From Bog-473 sp963843365 (lineage in GTDB: Bacteria; Actinomycetota; Acidimicrobiia; Acidimicrobiales; RAAP-2), in contig CAWJKG010000003.1 in NCBI GenBank assembly GCA_963843365.1, positions 992,001-1,056,000 on the forward strand: a DNA stretch of 64,000 nucleotides, in the 5' to 3' direction. This document shows, one piece after another, positions 17,386 through 27,371 of the stretch (position 1 is its first letter; each line of letters opens with the position of its first letter). The notes under the pieces are model-generated. The model had not been told where the DNA came from. It searched no databases and worked only from the letters and a program-made list of their open reading frames with translations. Made by a program: the position numbers and the translations under genes.

Positions 17386-18248
17386 CCCAGCGGCTGGCCT
17401 TCTCGCACCGGCGCATCCGCCGGCTGCGCGGGCTGCTGCAGAAGCGTTCAGCGCGCTCGAGCGAGCACGCGTTCGTCGTCGAGGGCGCTGAGTTGCTTCG
17501 CTGCGCGCTCGACGCGGGAGCCCCCGTCGAGTCCGTCTACGTGGCACCCGAGGGCGACCAGGACCGCGCCGTCCAGGCGGTGCGCGGCCGCGCCGAGAGT
17601 GCCGGCGTTCGCGTCTTCTCCCTCGGTGCCGGCGTCCTGGAGCGGGTGGCCGACACGGTCACGCCCCAGCCGGTGCTGGCCGTGCTGCCCATGCTGGACG
17701 AGCCGCCCGCCGGCTCGGAGCCGTGGGTGGCCCGGCCGGGCGCGTTGATCGTCGTCCTCGTCGACGTGCGCGACCCGGGGAACGCCGGCACCGTGCTGCG
17801 GGCCGCCGACGCGTCGGGATCCACCCTCGTCGTCTACGCCGGCGACTCGGTGGACCCCTACAACCCCAAGACCGTGCGCGCCTCTGCCGGCTCGATCTTC
17901 CACGTGCCCCTGGCTGTCCGGCCCGAGCCCCGGACGCTCGCCGACGAATTGGCGAAGGCTGGCTTCCGCACGCTCGCCACCGTGGTGCGTGACGGGGAGG
18001 ACTACGCCGGCCTCGACTGGTCGATCCCGTCCGCCGTGTTCTTGGGCAACGAGTCCGCCGGGCTCCAGCCGGATCTGGCCGGCGCGCTCGATGGCGCCCT
18101 GGCCATCCCCATGGCCGGGCGGGCCGAGTCACTCAACGTCGGGGTCGCCTGCGCCGTGATCTGCTTCGAGGCTTTCCGGCAACGCCGGGGTGGTGGCGCC
18201 GCGCCACGTAGCATCTCGGGTGGCGGAACGGCGCACCCCGGCCCCTGA
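17382..18248 (+). CDS. TrmH/SpoU-family 23S rRNA (or tRNA) 2'-O-methyltransferase
   Basis: SPOUT-class methyltransferase. The substrate-binding N-domain begins LAFSHRRIRRLRGLLQKRS and SSEHAFVVEGAELL; the trefoil-knot motifs are DPGNAGTVLRAADASG, FLGNESAGL and IPMAGRAESLNVGVA. The N-terminal residues that fit the family lie upstream of the first TTG (17493), so the true start must be further 5'. A CTG at 17382 overlapping the rplT stop (CTGA) gives the expected ~288 residues; this start is tentative. A C-terminal Gly/Pro tail is probably disordered. Located between rplT and pheS as in other actinobacteria. Confidence 0.85.
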   Translation: MTQRLAFSHRRIRRLRGLLQKRSARSSEHAFVVEGAELLRCALDAGAPVESVYVAPEGDQDRAVQAVRGRAESAGVRVFSLGAGVLERVADTVTPQPVLAVLPMLDEPPAGSEPWVARPGALIVVLVDVRDPGNAGTVLRAADASGSTLVVYAGDSVDPYNPKTVRASAGSIFHVPLAVRPEPRTLADELAKAGFRTLATVVRDGEDYAGLDWSIPSAVFLGNESAGLQPDLAGALDGALAIPMAGRAESLNVGVACAVICFEAFRQRRGGGAAPRSISGGGTAHPGP

Positions 18249-18272
18249 CGGACCCCGACCAAACCTCACGAC

Positions 18273-19346
18273 ATGGCACTCGACAACGTGGACCTCGACA
18301 TCGACGGCATCACCGCTGACGGCGCGCGGGCGATCGAGGGTGCGGCGTCGAGCGAGGCGTTGAACCAGGTTGAAATCGAATTCCTGGGCAAGCGCTCGGC
18401 GCTGACCCGGGCCCACCGCGCCTTGGGTGGGCTGAGCCCGGAGGCCCGCAAGGACGCCGGACGTCGCCTGGGCGAGGCCCAAGCCGAGCTGAAAGCGCTG
18501 TTGGCCGCCCGGCGCGCCGAGCTGGCCGAGTCCGAACGAGCCGAGGCCCTGCGCGCCGACCGCCTCGACCTGACCGAGGTCATTCCGGACCAGGTGCGTA
18601 CGGTGCTGGCCCGCGGGCACCTGCATCCTTCCAGCCGGGCCCGGGTCGAGCTCGAGGACGTCTTCGTCGGCATGGGCTTCACCGTGGCCGAGGGCCCCGA
18701 GGCGGAGACGGACTGGTACAACTTCGAAGCGCTCAACATCCCGCCGGGGCATCCCGCCCGTGGCATGTACGACACGATGTATCTCGACGTCGGGGAGCCC
18801 GAGACGGTGCTGCTGCGCACGCACACCTCGCCGGTGCAGATCCACCTCATGGAGGCGGCGGTGCGCGACAACGCACTGCCGATCCACGCGGTCATGCCCG
18901 GCAAGTGCTTCCGGCTCGACACCCCCGACGCACGGCATCTGCCCGTCTTCAACCAGATCGAGGGATTGGTGGTCGACCGGGGGATCACATTCGGTGACCT
19001 CGCAGGGACGATCCAGACCTTCACGGAGGCCTACTTCGGCCCGGGCATGCGCTCCCGCCTGCGCCCGGCCTACTTCCCCTTCACCGAGCCGTCCGCCGAG
19101 TACGAGGTCACCTGCACCGTCTGCCTCGGGGAGGGATGCCGCACCTGCTCCCACACCGGCTGGATCGAGCTGGGGGGCTGCGGCATGGTCGATCCCGCCG
19201 TCTTCGCCGCCGTGGGGATCGACGCCGACGTCTGGTCGGGTTTCGCCTTCGGGTTCGGCATCGATCGGCTGGCGCAGATGCGCCATGCCATACCGGACAT
19301 GCGCTCCTTCCTGGAGAACGACATCCGCTTCCTCTCGCAGTTCTGA
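18273..19346 (+). CDS. pheS: phenylalanyl-tRNA synthetase alpha subunit
   Basis: Catalytic subunit of the alpha2-beta2 enzyme. An N-terminal coiled coil (residues ~20-95) precedes the class II core: FVGMGFTVAEGPEAETDWYNFEALN, RTHTSPVQI, PGKCFRLDTPDARHLPVFNQ (motif 2) and FGFGIDRLAQMRH (motif 3). Residues ~270-290 read TCTVCLGEGCRTCSHTGW, an unusual cysteine-rich loop with two CxxC-like pairs that could hold zinc; I recall a similar segment in some actinobacterial and Gram-positive PheS. 357 residues, ATG start. Confidence 0.96.
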   Translation: MALDNVDLDIDGITADGARAIEGAASSEALNQVEIEFLGKRSALTRAHRALGGLSPEARKDAGRRLGEAQAELKALLAARRAELAESERAEALRADRLDLTEVIPDQVRTVLARGHLHPSSRARVELEDVFVGMGFTVAEGPEAETDWYNFEALNIPPGHPARGMYDTMYLDVGEPETVLLRTHTSPVQIHLMEAAVRDNALPIHAVMPGKCFRLDTPDARHLPVFNQIEGLVVDRGITFGDLAGTIQTFTEAYFGPGMRSRLRPAYFPFTEPSAEYEVTCTVCLGEGCRTCSHTGWIELGGCGMVDPAVFAAVGIDADVWSGFAFGFGIDRLAQMRHAIPDMRSFLENDIRFLSQF

Positions 19347-19373
19347 CCTCGCCCCACAACGAGAAAGTCCTCC

Positions 19374-21912
19374 GTGCGCGCTCCTCTCAGCTGGCTCCGT
19401 GATTTCGCACCGTTCCCCGACGACGTCGGGGTCCTGCGTGACGCGCTGGACGACCTGGGACTGGTCGTCGAGGCGATCGAGCACGTCGGTGAGGGGCTGG
19501 AGGACGTGGTGGTCGGGCGGGTGCTCGAGATCCGAGCGATCAAGGGCGCCGACAAGATCCGGCTCACCGTCGTCGACGGGGGCGGCGCCGAGCCGCTCGA
19601 GATCGTCTGCGGCGCGACCAACTTCGAGGTGGGGGACCGGGTCCCGTTGGCACCGGTCGGCGCCATTTTGCCCGGGGGCTTCGAAATCAGTCAGCGCAAG
19701 CTGCGCGGCGTGACCTCCAACGGCATGCTGTGCTCGGGCAAGGAGCTCGGCCTCAGCGACGACGGCGCCGGCCTCTTGATCCTCGGCGACGAGTCACCGG
19801 GGGAGCCGGGGACCCCCATCATGGAGGCGCTGGGTTTGCGCGCGGACATCGTCTTCGACATCACCGTCGAGGGCAACCGGCCCGATGCCTGGTGCATTTC
19901 GGGCATCGCCCGCGACCTGGCGGGCCGACTGAGGCTGCCCTTCACGTTGCCCGAGCCGCCCGCGCCCGAGCCCAGTGGCCGGCCGGTGGAGGAGGCGGCC
20001 AGCGCGACGGTCGACGCGCCCGATCTCTGTCCCCGCCTGACGGTGACCGTCCTCTACGACGTGACGGTGGCCCCGTCCCCGGGCTGGATCGCCCAGCGCC
20101 TGCTGCTGGCCGGCATGCGGCCCATCAACAACGTGGTCGACGCGTCGAACTACGTCATGCTCGAACTGGGTCAGCCGACCCACCCCTACGACCTGTCGCG
20201 GCTCCCCGGACACGGGCTGCTGGTCCGCCGCGCCCGGCCGGGCGAGATCGTCGAGACGCTCGACGGCGTGCAGCGCACGATGGGGCAACAGGGGCGAAGC
20301 CTCGGTGACACAGGCGAGGACTGCCTCATCTGTGATGCGGAGGGCACCCCGGTCGGCATCGGCGGGATCATGGGCGGCGCCTCGTCCGAAATCGGCGACT
20401 CGACCTCGGAGGTGCTGCTCGAGGCGGCGTACTTCACCCCCATGGCCATCGCGCGGCACGTCGAAGCGCCTCGGGCTCCGGACGGAGGCCTCCGCCCGTT
20501 TCGAGCGCGGCGTCGACCCGTGGGTCGTGGAGCCGTCGGTGCGCCGGTTCTGTCAACTCCTGGCCGAGAGCGTGCCGGGTCTCCAGGTCGCCGACGGCAT
20601 GCTCGACGTGCGCGGGGACGTACCCGAACCCTTCGTGGTCTCGGTGCCGATTGCCCGGGTCCACCGCCAGATCGGCGTGGCGCTGGGGCCGGCGGAGATC
20701 GCGGGCCTCATCGAGCCGATCGGCTTCACCGTGCTCGAGACCGACCTGAGCGCCGGCGACGGCGTGCTGGCCGTCGAGGTGCCGACGAACCGTCCCGATG
20801 TCCGACCCGAGCCCTACGGCGTCGATGACGTCATTGAGGAGATCGCGCGCACGTTCGGCTATTCCAACGTGCCGAGCCGGGTCCCGGCCTGGCCCCAGCC
20901 CGGCGGCCTGACCCCACGGCAGCGCGCCCTGCGCGAGGTTAAGGACGTGCTGCGCGGACTCGGCGCGTCGGAGGCCTGGACGGACACGTTCCTGTCGGCC
21001 GGCGCGCACGACGACGTGGACCTGATCGGGCCGGCCGTCATGGTGGCCAACCCTCTCGACGCCGAGAAGCCGTACCTCCGGCGCTCGCTGCTCCCTGGGC
21101 TTCTCGGCGCGCTGGCGTACAACGCGGGCCGGCGCCAGCCCGACGTTCGGCTGTTCGAGGTCGGTGTCGTGTTCTCGCACCCGGGCGCGGGGAAGGCCCG
21201 CGTGGTCGAGCGCAGCGGGGCGGGCGGGACGGAGCGGGCCGAGCTGCCGGGGGAGCGCGAGCTGGCGTCCGTCGTCCTTGCCCACGGGGAGGACGACGCG
21301 CGGGTCGCGGTGGCGGCGTGGCACGTGCTGGCGGACGCGCTGCGCCTCCAGGGGGTGCGCCTGGTCCGGCCCGGTGACGGCTCCCCACCGTTGCCTGGCT
21401 TGCACCCGACGCGCTCGGCCCATCTGATGGTGCGGGCCGGGACCATCGACGAGATCACGATCGGCTCCGTCGGGGAGGTCGACCCAGCCGTGGTGGCACG
21501 GTTCGACCTGACCCGCACCGCGGGCGGGGGCACCGTGCCGCGCCGCGTGGGCTGGCTCGAGGTCGACCTCGGCCTCCTTCTCGACGAGGACGTGGTGCCC
21601 CGCCGGATCACGGTCGGTGGGGCGGTCAGCCGCTTCCCGTCCTCGGACATCGATCTGGCCTTCGTGGTGGACGACAGCCACCCGGCTGACGCCGTGGCGG
21701 ACGCCCTGCGGTCGGCGGGGGGCGAGCTGCTCGAGTCGGTCCACCTGTTCGACGTCTACCGCGGAGCCGGTATCGACGACGGCTCGCGCAGCTTGGCCTA
21801 TCGGTTGCGCTTCTGCGCGGACGACCGCACACTGACCGACGAAGAGGTGGGCGAACTGCGTTCAGGTTGTATCGACGAGGTCGTGGCGAAGTTCGGCGCG
21901 TCGTTGCGCTGA
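19374..21912 (+). CDS. pheT: phenylalanyl-tRNA synthetase beta subunit, one apparent frameshift
   Basis: GTG start at 19374 (RAPLSWLRDFAPFPDD). Domains in order: tRNA-binding OB fold (VVVGRVLEIRAIKGADKIRL, VCGATNF), B3/B4 editing region (NNVVDASNYVMLELGQPTHPYD), B5, synthetase-like B6-B7 and a C-terminal ferredoxin-fold anticodon-binding domain (VGGAVSRFPSSDIDLAFVV). The frame breaks near 20455-20458: AAYFTPMAIAR should run into TSKRLGLRTEASARFERGVD, which is one frame over; an extra C explains it. About 845 residues when joined. Essential gene, so an assembly indel is the simplest reading. Confidence 0.94.
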
Positions 21913-21941
21913 CGCACCGTTGGTCGTGGCAAGGTGGACCG

Positions 21942-22967
21942 ATGGAGGTACGCCTCGTCGACCCCGATGACGACATCGAATTGCAGGAATGGACGGCGGT
22001 CCTGCAGGCCAGTGACACAGATCTCTGGCCCGACCTGATCGGGTTCACCTTGCCGGACATCCGGGCCTTCGCCCGGCATCGTGGCCGCTCCAAGCGTTAC
22101 GACCTGCTCGCGGCGCGGGCGGAGCCCAGCGGCCCGATCCTCGGCGTGGCCATGATGGAGCTGCCACTGCGCGACAACGTCCGCAGCGCCGAGGTCACCG
22201 TGGCGGTCCACCCGGAGCGGCGGCGCCGCGGCGTCGGAACCGCGGTCGTCGAGGCGATGGCCGTCCGCGGACGATCCGATGGACGCGAGGTCCTCAACTC
22301 CATTGTGGACGTGCCGGTCGCCCGGGCCGCCGACCATGCAGCACTGGCGTTTGCGCCGAAGCTCGGATTCGAAGCGACACTGGCGGGCAACGTCCGGCAC
22401 CTGTGTGTCCCGATGGATGCCGATCGGACGGAGGACCTGCGTGGGGTGGTGGCCGGGGCGCGTGATGCCGGCGACTACCGCGTCCTGACCTTCGAGGGGG
22501 CCTGGCCGGCGGATTATCTCGGCGATCGCTGCGCGCTCTACAAGAGCATGTCGACGGACGAGCCCCACGGTGACGACGGGCACCAGGAGGAGATCTGGGA
22601 CGCGGAGCGGCTCGGGGAGGTCGACGCACTCCGTGTGGCGCGCCACGTCCGCACACTCACCGCGGTGGCACGACATCTCCCGTCGGGCCGGCTCGTCGCG
22701 TGCACGGAGCTCTCCATCGGGGCCGACTCCCCGGGCCAGGCCTGGCAGATGCTGACCGTGGTCGATCCCCGGCACCGGGGCCATCGCCTCGGCCTGGCCG
22801 TCAAACTGGCCAATCTCGAGCTGCTCGCCGACCGCGCCCCCGAGGCCCGGCTCATCGTCACTGGCAACGCAGCCGTCAACGTGCCGATGATCGCCGTCAA
22901 CGAGATGATGGGGTTCGAGGTCGCCGGCCAGGGCAATTTCTGGCAGAAGCGTTTGACCGCCTCCTGA
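21942..22967 (+). CDS. tandem GNAT-domain N-acetyltransferase
   Basis: 341 residues with two GNAT folds. The first has the acetyl-CoA loop VHPERRRRGVGTAVVEAM at ~88-105; the second has VDPRHRGHRLGLAVKLANLE at ~275-294 and ends with MIAVNEMMGFEVAGQGNFWQ. Double-GNAT proteins of this size are common in actinobacteria and may act on aminoglycosides, amino acids or mycothiol-type substrates; none can be assigned here. CAAGGT lies six bases before the ATG, matching the leaderless pattern of the window. Confidence 0.85.
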   Translation: MEVRLVDPDDDIELQEWTAVLQASDTDLWPDLIGFTLPDIRAFARHRGRSKRYDLLAARAEPSGPILGVAMMELPLRDNVRSAEVTVAVHPERRRRGVGTAVVEAMAVRGRSDGREVLNSIVDVPVARAADHAALAFAPKLGFEATLAGNVRHLCVPMDADRTEDLRGVVAGARDAGDYRVLTFEGAWPADYLGDRCALYKSMSTDEPHGDDGHQEEIWDAERLGEVDALRVARHVRTLTAVARHLPSGRLVACTELSIGADSPGQAWQMLTVVDPRHRGHRLGLAVKLANLELLADRAPEARLIVTGNAAVNVPMIAVNEMMGFEVAGQGNFWQKRLTAS

Positions 22968-22993
22968 GCGCCATCGTCCGGGGTTCCGCCGAT

Positions 22994-23022
22994 TCTTATG
23001 AATATGCAGATGTGTGTATACT
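22994..23022 (+). promoter_or_regulatory. arg operon promoter and ARG-box-like site
   Basis: TATACT (23017-23022) is six bases before the argC ATG at 23029, so the mRNA is probably leaderless. Just upstream, TTATGAATATGCAGA (22996-23010) resembles an ARG-box half (TGAATA plus a near-inverted TGCA), and a weaker TATACTTATGCG copy follows over the -10. The region is AT-rich in a GC-rich genome. ArgR, encoded inside the operon, is the expected ligand. Confidence 0.5.
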
Positions 23023-23028
23023 TATGCG

Positions 23029-24048
23029 ATGAAGGCAGGGATCCTTGGGGCGTCGGGCTACACGGGGTCCGAGCTGCTGCGCCTGCTGGCCGGCCATCCG
23101 GAGTTCGAGGTGGTCGTGGCCACGGCGCACTCGACCGCGGGAGAGGCCGTCGGGAACCACACCCCGTCATTGGCGGCGGCCTATCCCGGGCTGGTCTACG
23201 AGGAGAGCGATCCGGTGCGCTTCGACGGGCTCGACCTGGTGTTCTGCGGACTGCCCCACGGTGAGTCACAGCGTCTGGTGCCCGAATTGCGGAGCCGGGT
23301 GGGCCTGGTGGTCGACCTGGCCGCCGACTTCCGCCTGAAGGACGCTTCGCTCTACCCGCGCTGGTACGGCGAGGAGCACGGCGCGCCGGCGCTGCTGGGC
23401 GAAGCGGTCTACGGACTGCCCGAGCTGTTCCGGCCGGAGCTCCACGGGGCCACGCTGGTGGCGGCGGCGGGGTGCTATCCCACGGCGGCCGGGCTGGCGC
23501 TGGCCCCGCTGCTGCGCCGGGAGCTGGTGGAACCGAGCGGGATCGTGATCGACGCCGCCTCCGGCGTGTCCGGGGCCGGGCGGGGGCTGAAGGAGTCGCT
23601 GCACTTCGGCACGGTTGACGAGGACTTCACCGCGTACGGGTTGCTGACCCATCGCCACACGCCCGAGATGGAGCAGGTCATCGGCGGCGAGGTGCTGTTC
23701 ACGCCGCACCTCGCCCCCATGACGCGGGGCATCCTCGCCACCTGTTACGCCCGGCCCGTGGCCGGCACGACCCCGACGACGGACTCCGTCCTGTCCGTCC
23801 TGCGCGAGGCCTACGATGCCGAGCCGTTCGTCGTGGTGACCGAGGACCCGCCCTCCACCAAGGCCACGCGGGGCTCCAACGTGGCCCACGTGACGGCGCG
23901 GGTCGACGCCCGGACGGGATGGGTGCTCACCATCTGTGCCCTCGACAACCTGGTGAAGGGCGCGTCGGGGCAGGCCATCCAGTGCGCCAACGCCGCGCTC
24001 GGGCTCCCCGAGCCCACGGGGCTGCCCATGGCCGGGGTGTCCCCGTGA
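23029..24048 (+). CDS. argC: N-acetyl-gamma-glutamyl-phosphate reductase
   Basis: Third step of arginine synthesis. NADP-binding AGILGASGYTGSELLRLL at the N-terminus, catalytic cysteine in VAAAGCYPTAAGLAL (near residue 148), and GVSGAGRGLKESLHF and TPHLAPMTRGILAT typical of ArgC. 339 residues. I prefer the ATG at 23029 to the in-frame GTG at 23014, which lies within the promoter. First gene of the operon; the stop overlaps the argJ GTG (GTGA). Confidence 0.96.
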   Translation: MKAGILGASGYTGSELLRLLAGHPEFEVVVATAHSTAGEAVGNHTPSLAAAYPGLVYEESDPVRFDGLDLVFCGLPHGESQRLVPELRSRVGLVVDLAADFRLKDASLYPRWYGEEHGAPALLGEAVYGLPELFRPELHGATLVAAAGCYPTAAGLALAPLLRRELVEPSGIVIDAASGVSGAGRGLKESLHFGTVDEDFTAYGLLTHRHTPEMEQVIGGEVLFTPHLAPMTRGILATCYARPVAGTTPTTDSVLSVLREAYDAEPFVVVTEDPPSTKATRGSNVAHVTARVDARTGWVLTICALDNLVKGASGQAIQCANAALGLPEPTGLPMAGVSP

Positions 24049-25214
24049 GCGTCACCGCACCGCCGGGCTTCGTGGCCGTGGGCGGCTACGCCGGCATCAA
24101 GGCCGCCAAGGTGCACGACGTCGCCGTCGTCGCCACCGCCGACGGGCGCGCCGTCCCGGCCGCCGGTGTCTTCACGTCCAACCTGGCGGCGGCGGCGCCC
24201 GTCCAGGTGAGCCGCAGCCATCTGGAGGCGACGGGTGGCAAGGCCGCAGCGGTGATCCTGACCTCCGGCAATGCCAACGCGGCCACCGGGAACCCGGGCC
24301 GGGAGGCAGCCGAGCGGTTGTGCACCGCCGTCGCCGGCGACGTCGGCGCGACCGCCGAGGAGATCCTGATCTGCCAGACGGGCCTCATCGGGATCCCCTT
24401 CCCGATCGACCATGTCATGCCCGAAATCGAGCCGATCGTCATGGCGCGCACCGAACGCCGCGAGTCGGCGGCCGAGGCTGCCAAGGCGATCATGACGACC
24501 GACACCGTGCCGAAGGAGATCGTGGTGGCCGGCGACGGCTTCACCGTGGGTGGCATGGCCAAGGGTGCCGCCATGCTGGCGCCGAACATGGCGACGATGC
24601 TCGCCCTCCTCACGACCGACGCCGCGGTCGACACCGGCACTCTGCACGCGGCGTTGCGGGAGGCGGTCGCGGGCTCCTTCAACAGCATCACGGTCGACGG
24701 CTGCACGTCGACCAACGACACCGTGCTGGTCCTGGCGAACGGCCGGGGCGCCGGTCCGTCCGCTGCAGCGCTCACGGACGCCCTGACCGAGGCCTGCCGG
24801 TCCCTGGCCGAGCAGATGGTCGACGACGCGGAAGGGGCGACGAAGGTCGCCCACGTGCAGGTGCGCGGAGCCGTCAGCGACGAGGCGGCGCACGTCGCGG
24901 CGCGCAAGGTCGCCGATTCCATGCTCGTGCAGTGCTCGCTCTTCGGGGAGGACCCGTACTGGGGACGCATCATCTCCGAGCTCGGCTCGGCCGGGACGCC
25001 CTTCGACATCGACCGCGTGCTCCTCGCCTACGGCGACACGGTGGTGTGCGCCGGTGGGGTGGGCGTGCCCCACGACGGCGATGCGGTCGCCGCCCACCTG
25101 GCCGGCCGGCACGTCCTGCTCGACTGCGACCTGGGGCTCGGCTCCGGCGAGGCGGTGGTCCTCGGGACCGATCTCGGGTACGGCTACATCGACGAGAACC
25201 GGACGACGTCGTGA
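24045..25214 (+). CDS. argJ: bifunctional ornithine acetyltransferase / N-acetylglutamate synthase
   Basis: Recycles the acetyl group from acetylornithine to glutamate. The precursor is cleaved autocatalytically before a threonine in APNMATMLALLTTDA (Thr near residue 184). ILTSGNANAATGNPG and FNSITVDGCTSTNDTVL are further family signatures. 389 residues; GTG start overlapping the argC stop. A stop/start overlap also joins it to argB. Confidence 0.96.
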   Translation: MSVTAPPGFVAVGGYAGIKAAKVHDVAVVATADGRAVPAAGVFTSNLAAAAPVQVSRSHLEATGGKAAAVILTSGNANAATGNPGREAAERLCTAVAGDVGATAEEILICQTGLIGIPFPIDHVMPEIEPIVMARTERRESAAEAAKAIMTTDTVPKEIVVAGDGFTVGGMAKGAAMLAPNMATMLALLTTDAAVDTGTLHAALREAVAGSFNSITVDGCTSTNDTVLVLANGRGAGPSAAALTDALTEACRSLAEQMVDDAEGATKVAHVQVRGAVSDEAAHVAARKVADSMLVQCSLFGEDPYWGRIISELGSAGTPFDIDRVLLAYGDTVVCAGGVGVPHDGDAVAAHLAGRHVLLDCDLGLGSGEAVVLGTDLGYGYIDENRTTS

Positions 25215-26140
25215 CCGCGCCCGGGGCGCCGGCGGTGCCGGCGAAGGTCACCCGGGCCGAGATGGCGGCGGCGGCCAAGACGGCGTCGGTCCTGGTGGAG
25301 GCGCTGCCCTACATCCGGCGGTTCTTCGACAAGGTCGTGGTCGTCAAGTACGGCGGCAACGCATTGCACGCGGCGGAGGGTGAGGAGGCCATGGCCCCCG
25401 GGGACGCACTGGCCTCGTTCGCGCAGGACGTCGTGCTGATGCGGGCCGTCGGCATGCTCCCGGTGGTGGTCCATGGTGGCGGACCCCAGATCGGTGCGCT
25501 GATGGACCGGCTGGGGAAGGAGGCCGAGTTCCGCAACGGGCTGCGGGTGACCGACGCCGACACGCTCGACATCGCCCGCATGGTGCTCGTCGGCAAGGTC
25601 AACCGGGACATCGTGTCGGCCATCAACGTGCACGGCCCGCTGGCGGTGGGGATGTCCGGGGAGGATGCCAACCTCATCACGGCGGCGCCGCACCAGGCGG
25701 ACATCGGCTTCGTCGGCCACGTGTCGGTGGTCGACCCGACCATGCTCGAACGGCTGCTCGCTGAGGGCTTGATCCCGGTGGTGGCGACCATCGGGGCCGA
25801 CGAATCCGGCCAGGCGTACAACATCAACGCCGACACGGTCGCCGGTGCGCTGGCCGAGGCGCTGCAGGCCGAGAAGTTGATCTTCCTCACGGACATCGAG
25901 GGGTTGCGGGTGGTGGCGGACGACCCGACGACGGTGATCCACCAGGCCTCGACCGACGTGATCGACGAGATCGTCCGCGACGGGGGAGTGCAGGGCGGCA
26001 TGATCCCCAAGGTCGAGGCGTGCGCCAGCGCGGTGCGCGCCGGCGTGGCCCAGGCCCACATCCTCGACGGGCGCGAGCCGCACGCCCTCCTGCTCGAGCT
26101 CTTCACCGACCGCGGCGTCGGGACGATGGTGGTGCCATGA
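25211..26140 (+). CDS. argB: acetylglutamate kinase
   Basis: Phosphorylates N-acetylglutamate, usually the arginine-inhibited step. VVVVKYGGNAL (phosphate-binding, near residue 42), PVVVHGGGPQIGALMDRLG, GLRVTDADTLDIARMVL and YNININADTVAGALAEAL-like AYNINADTVAGALAEAL are clear. 309 residues with a ~30-residue N-terminal extension before the helix preceding the kinase core, as in arginine-sensitive forms. The GTG overlaps the argJ stop. Confidence 0.96.
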   Translation: MTAPGAPAVPAKVTRAEMAAAAKTASVLVEALPYIRRFFDKVVVVKYGGNALHAAEGEEAMAPGDALASFAQDVVLMRAVGMLPVVVHGGGPQIGALMDRLGKEAEFRNGLRVTDADTLDIARMVLVGKVNRDIVSAINVHGPLAVGMSGEDANLITAAPHQADIGFVGHVSVVDPTMLERLLAEGLIPVVATIGADESGQAYNINADTVAGALAEALQAEKLIFLTDIEGLRVVADDPTTVIHQASTDVIDEIVRDGGVQGGMIPKVEACASAVRAGVAQAHILDGREPHALLLELFTDRGVGTMVVP

Positions 26141-27371
26141 GCGACGCCCGCGTGGAAGACGACGACGGCACCGGAGCGCGCCTCGCTGATGCGCACCTAT
26201 GCCGAACCTCCCGCCACCTTCGTGCGGGGTGAGGGCACCGTGCTCTTCGACGCCGACGGCAAGGAGTACCTCGACTTCATCACGGGACTGGCGGTCGTGT
26301 CGCTCGGTCACGCGCACCCCGTCGTGGCCGAGGCCGTGGCGCAGCAGGCGCGGACGCTGAGCCATGTCTCGAACCTCTACGGCAACACGCTGGCGCCCGA
26401 GGTGGCCCGGACGATCGACCGGCTGATCAACGGCGGCACGGGCCAGGCCGGCGGGCAGGTCTTCTTCGCCAACTCCGGGGCCGAGGCCAACGAGTGCGCG
26501 CTGAAGCTGGCCCGGCGCTGGGCCGGATCCGGTCGCCACGTCGTGATCAGCACCGACAATGCGTTCCACGGCCGCACCCTGGCCACATTGACCGCCACCG
26601 GCCAGCCGGAGAAACAGGCGCCGTTCGTCCCGCTCCCCGAGGGGTTCGTGCACGTGCCCTACGACGATGTCAGCGCGCTCGACAAGGCGCTCGATGCCGA
26701 CACCGTCGCCGCCGTGCTCCTCGAGCCGCTGCAGGGGGAGGGGGGCGTCGTCGTTCCGAGCTCGGACTACCTGGGCGCGGTGCGGGCCCTGTGCACGGAG
26801 CGCAACGCGCTGCTCATGCTCGACGAGGTGCAGACCGGCTTGGGTCGCACGGGTCACTGGTTCGCCTTCCAGGCCCAGGGTCTCGAGCCCGATGTCGTGA
26901 CGATGGCCAAGGCCCTCGGCAACGGCATGCCGGTGGGGGCCTGCTGGGCCCGGGCCGAGGTGGCGGCGGCGTTCGGACCGGGGGACCACGGGTCGACGTT
27001 CGGGGGTCAACCGCTCGCCCTCGCCGCGGTCAAGGCGACGCTGGCTGTCATGGAGGCGGAGGACGTGCCCCGCCGGGCCCGGGATAGGGGGGCCCGGCTC
27101 CGCGCCGGGATGGCCCGGCTCCCAGGGGTGGTCTCCGTCCGCGGCGCGGGCCTGCTCCTGGCGGCCCAGTTGGACGCGCCGGTGGCCAAGGCGGCGGCGG
27201 ACCGGGCGTTGGCCCAGGGCCTGCTGGTCAACCCGGTGCGTCCCGACGCCATCCGCGTCGCACCGCCGCTCCTGGTGCGCGACGACGAGATCGATGCGGC
27301 GCTGCGGATCCTCGGTGCCGCGCTTGACGGCGTCGCGGCCCGGGGCCGGCGGGCCGGGGGAGGGGCGATGA
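26137..27371 (+). CDS. argD: acetylornithine aminotransferase, apparent frameshifts at both ends
   Basis: PLP-dependent, fourth step of arginine synthesis. The core has RTYAEPPATFVRGEG, FANSGAEANECALKLAR, DNAFHGRTLATLTATG, LDEVQTGLGRTG and the PLP lysine in MAKALGNGMPVGA. The ATG at 26137 overlaps the argB stop (ATGA) and starts MSDARVEDDDGT, but the rest of the protein is one frame over from about 26165 (ERASLMRTYAEPP). At the 3' end no stop separates it from argF; a one-base shift in the G-run at ~27359 would give GEGR then TGA at 27369-27371, overlapping the argF ATG like the other genes of the operon. ATG at 26189 is an alternative start without frameshift. Confidence 0.88.
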
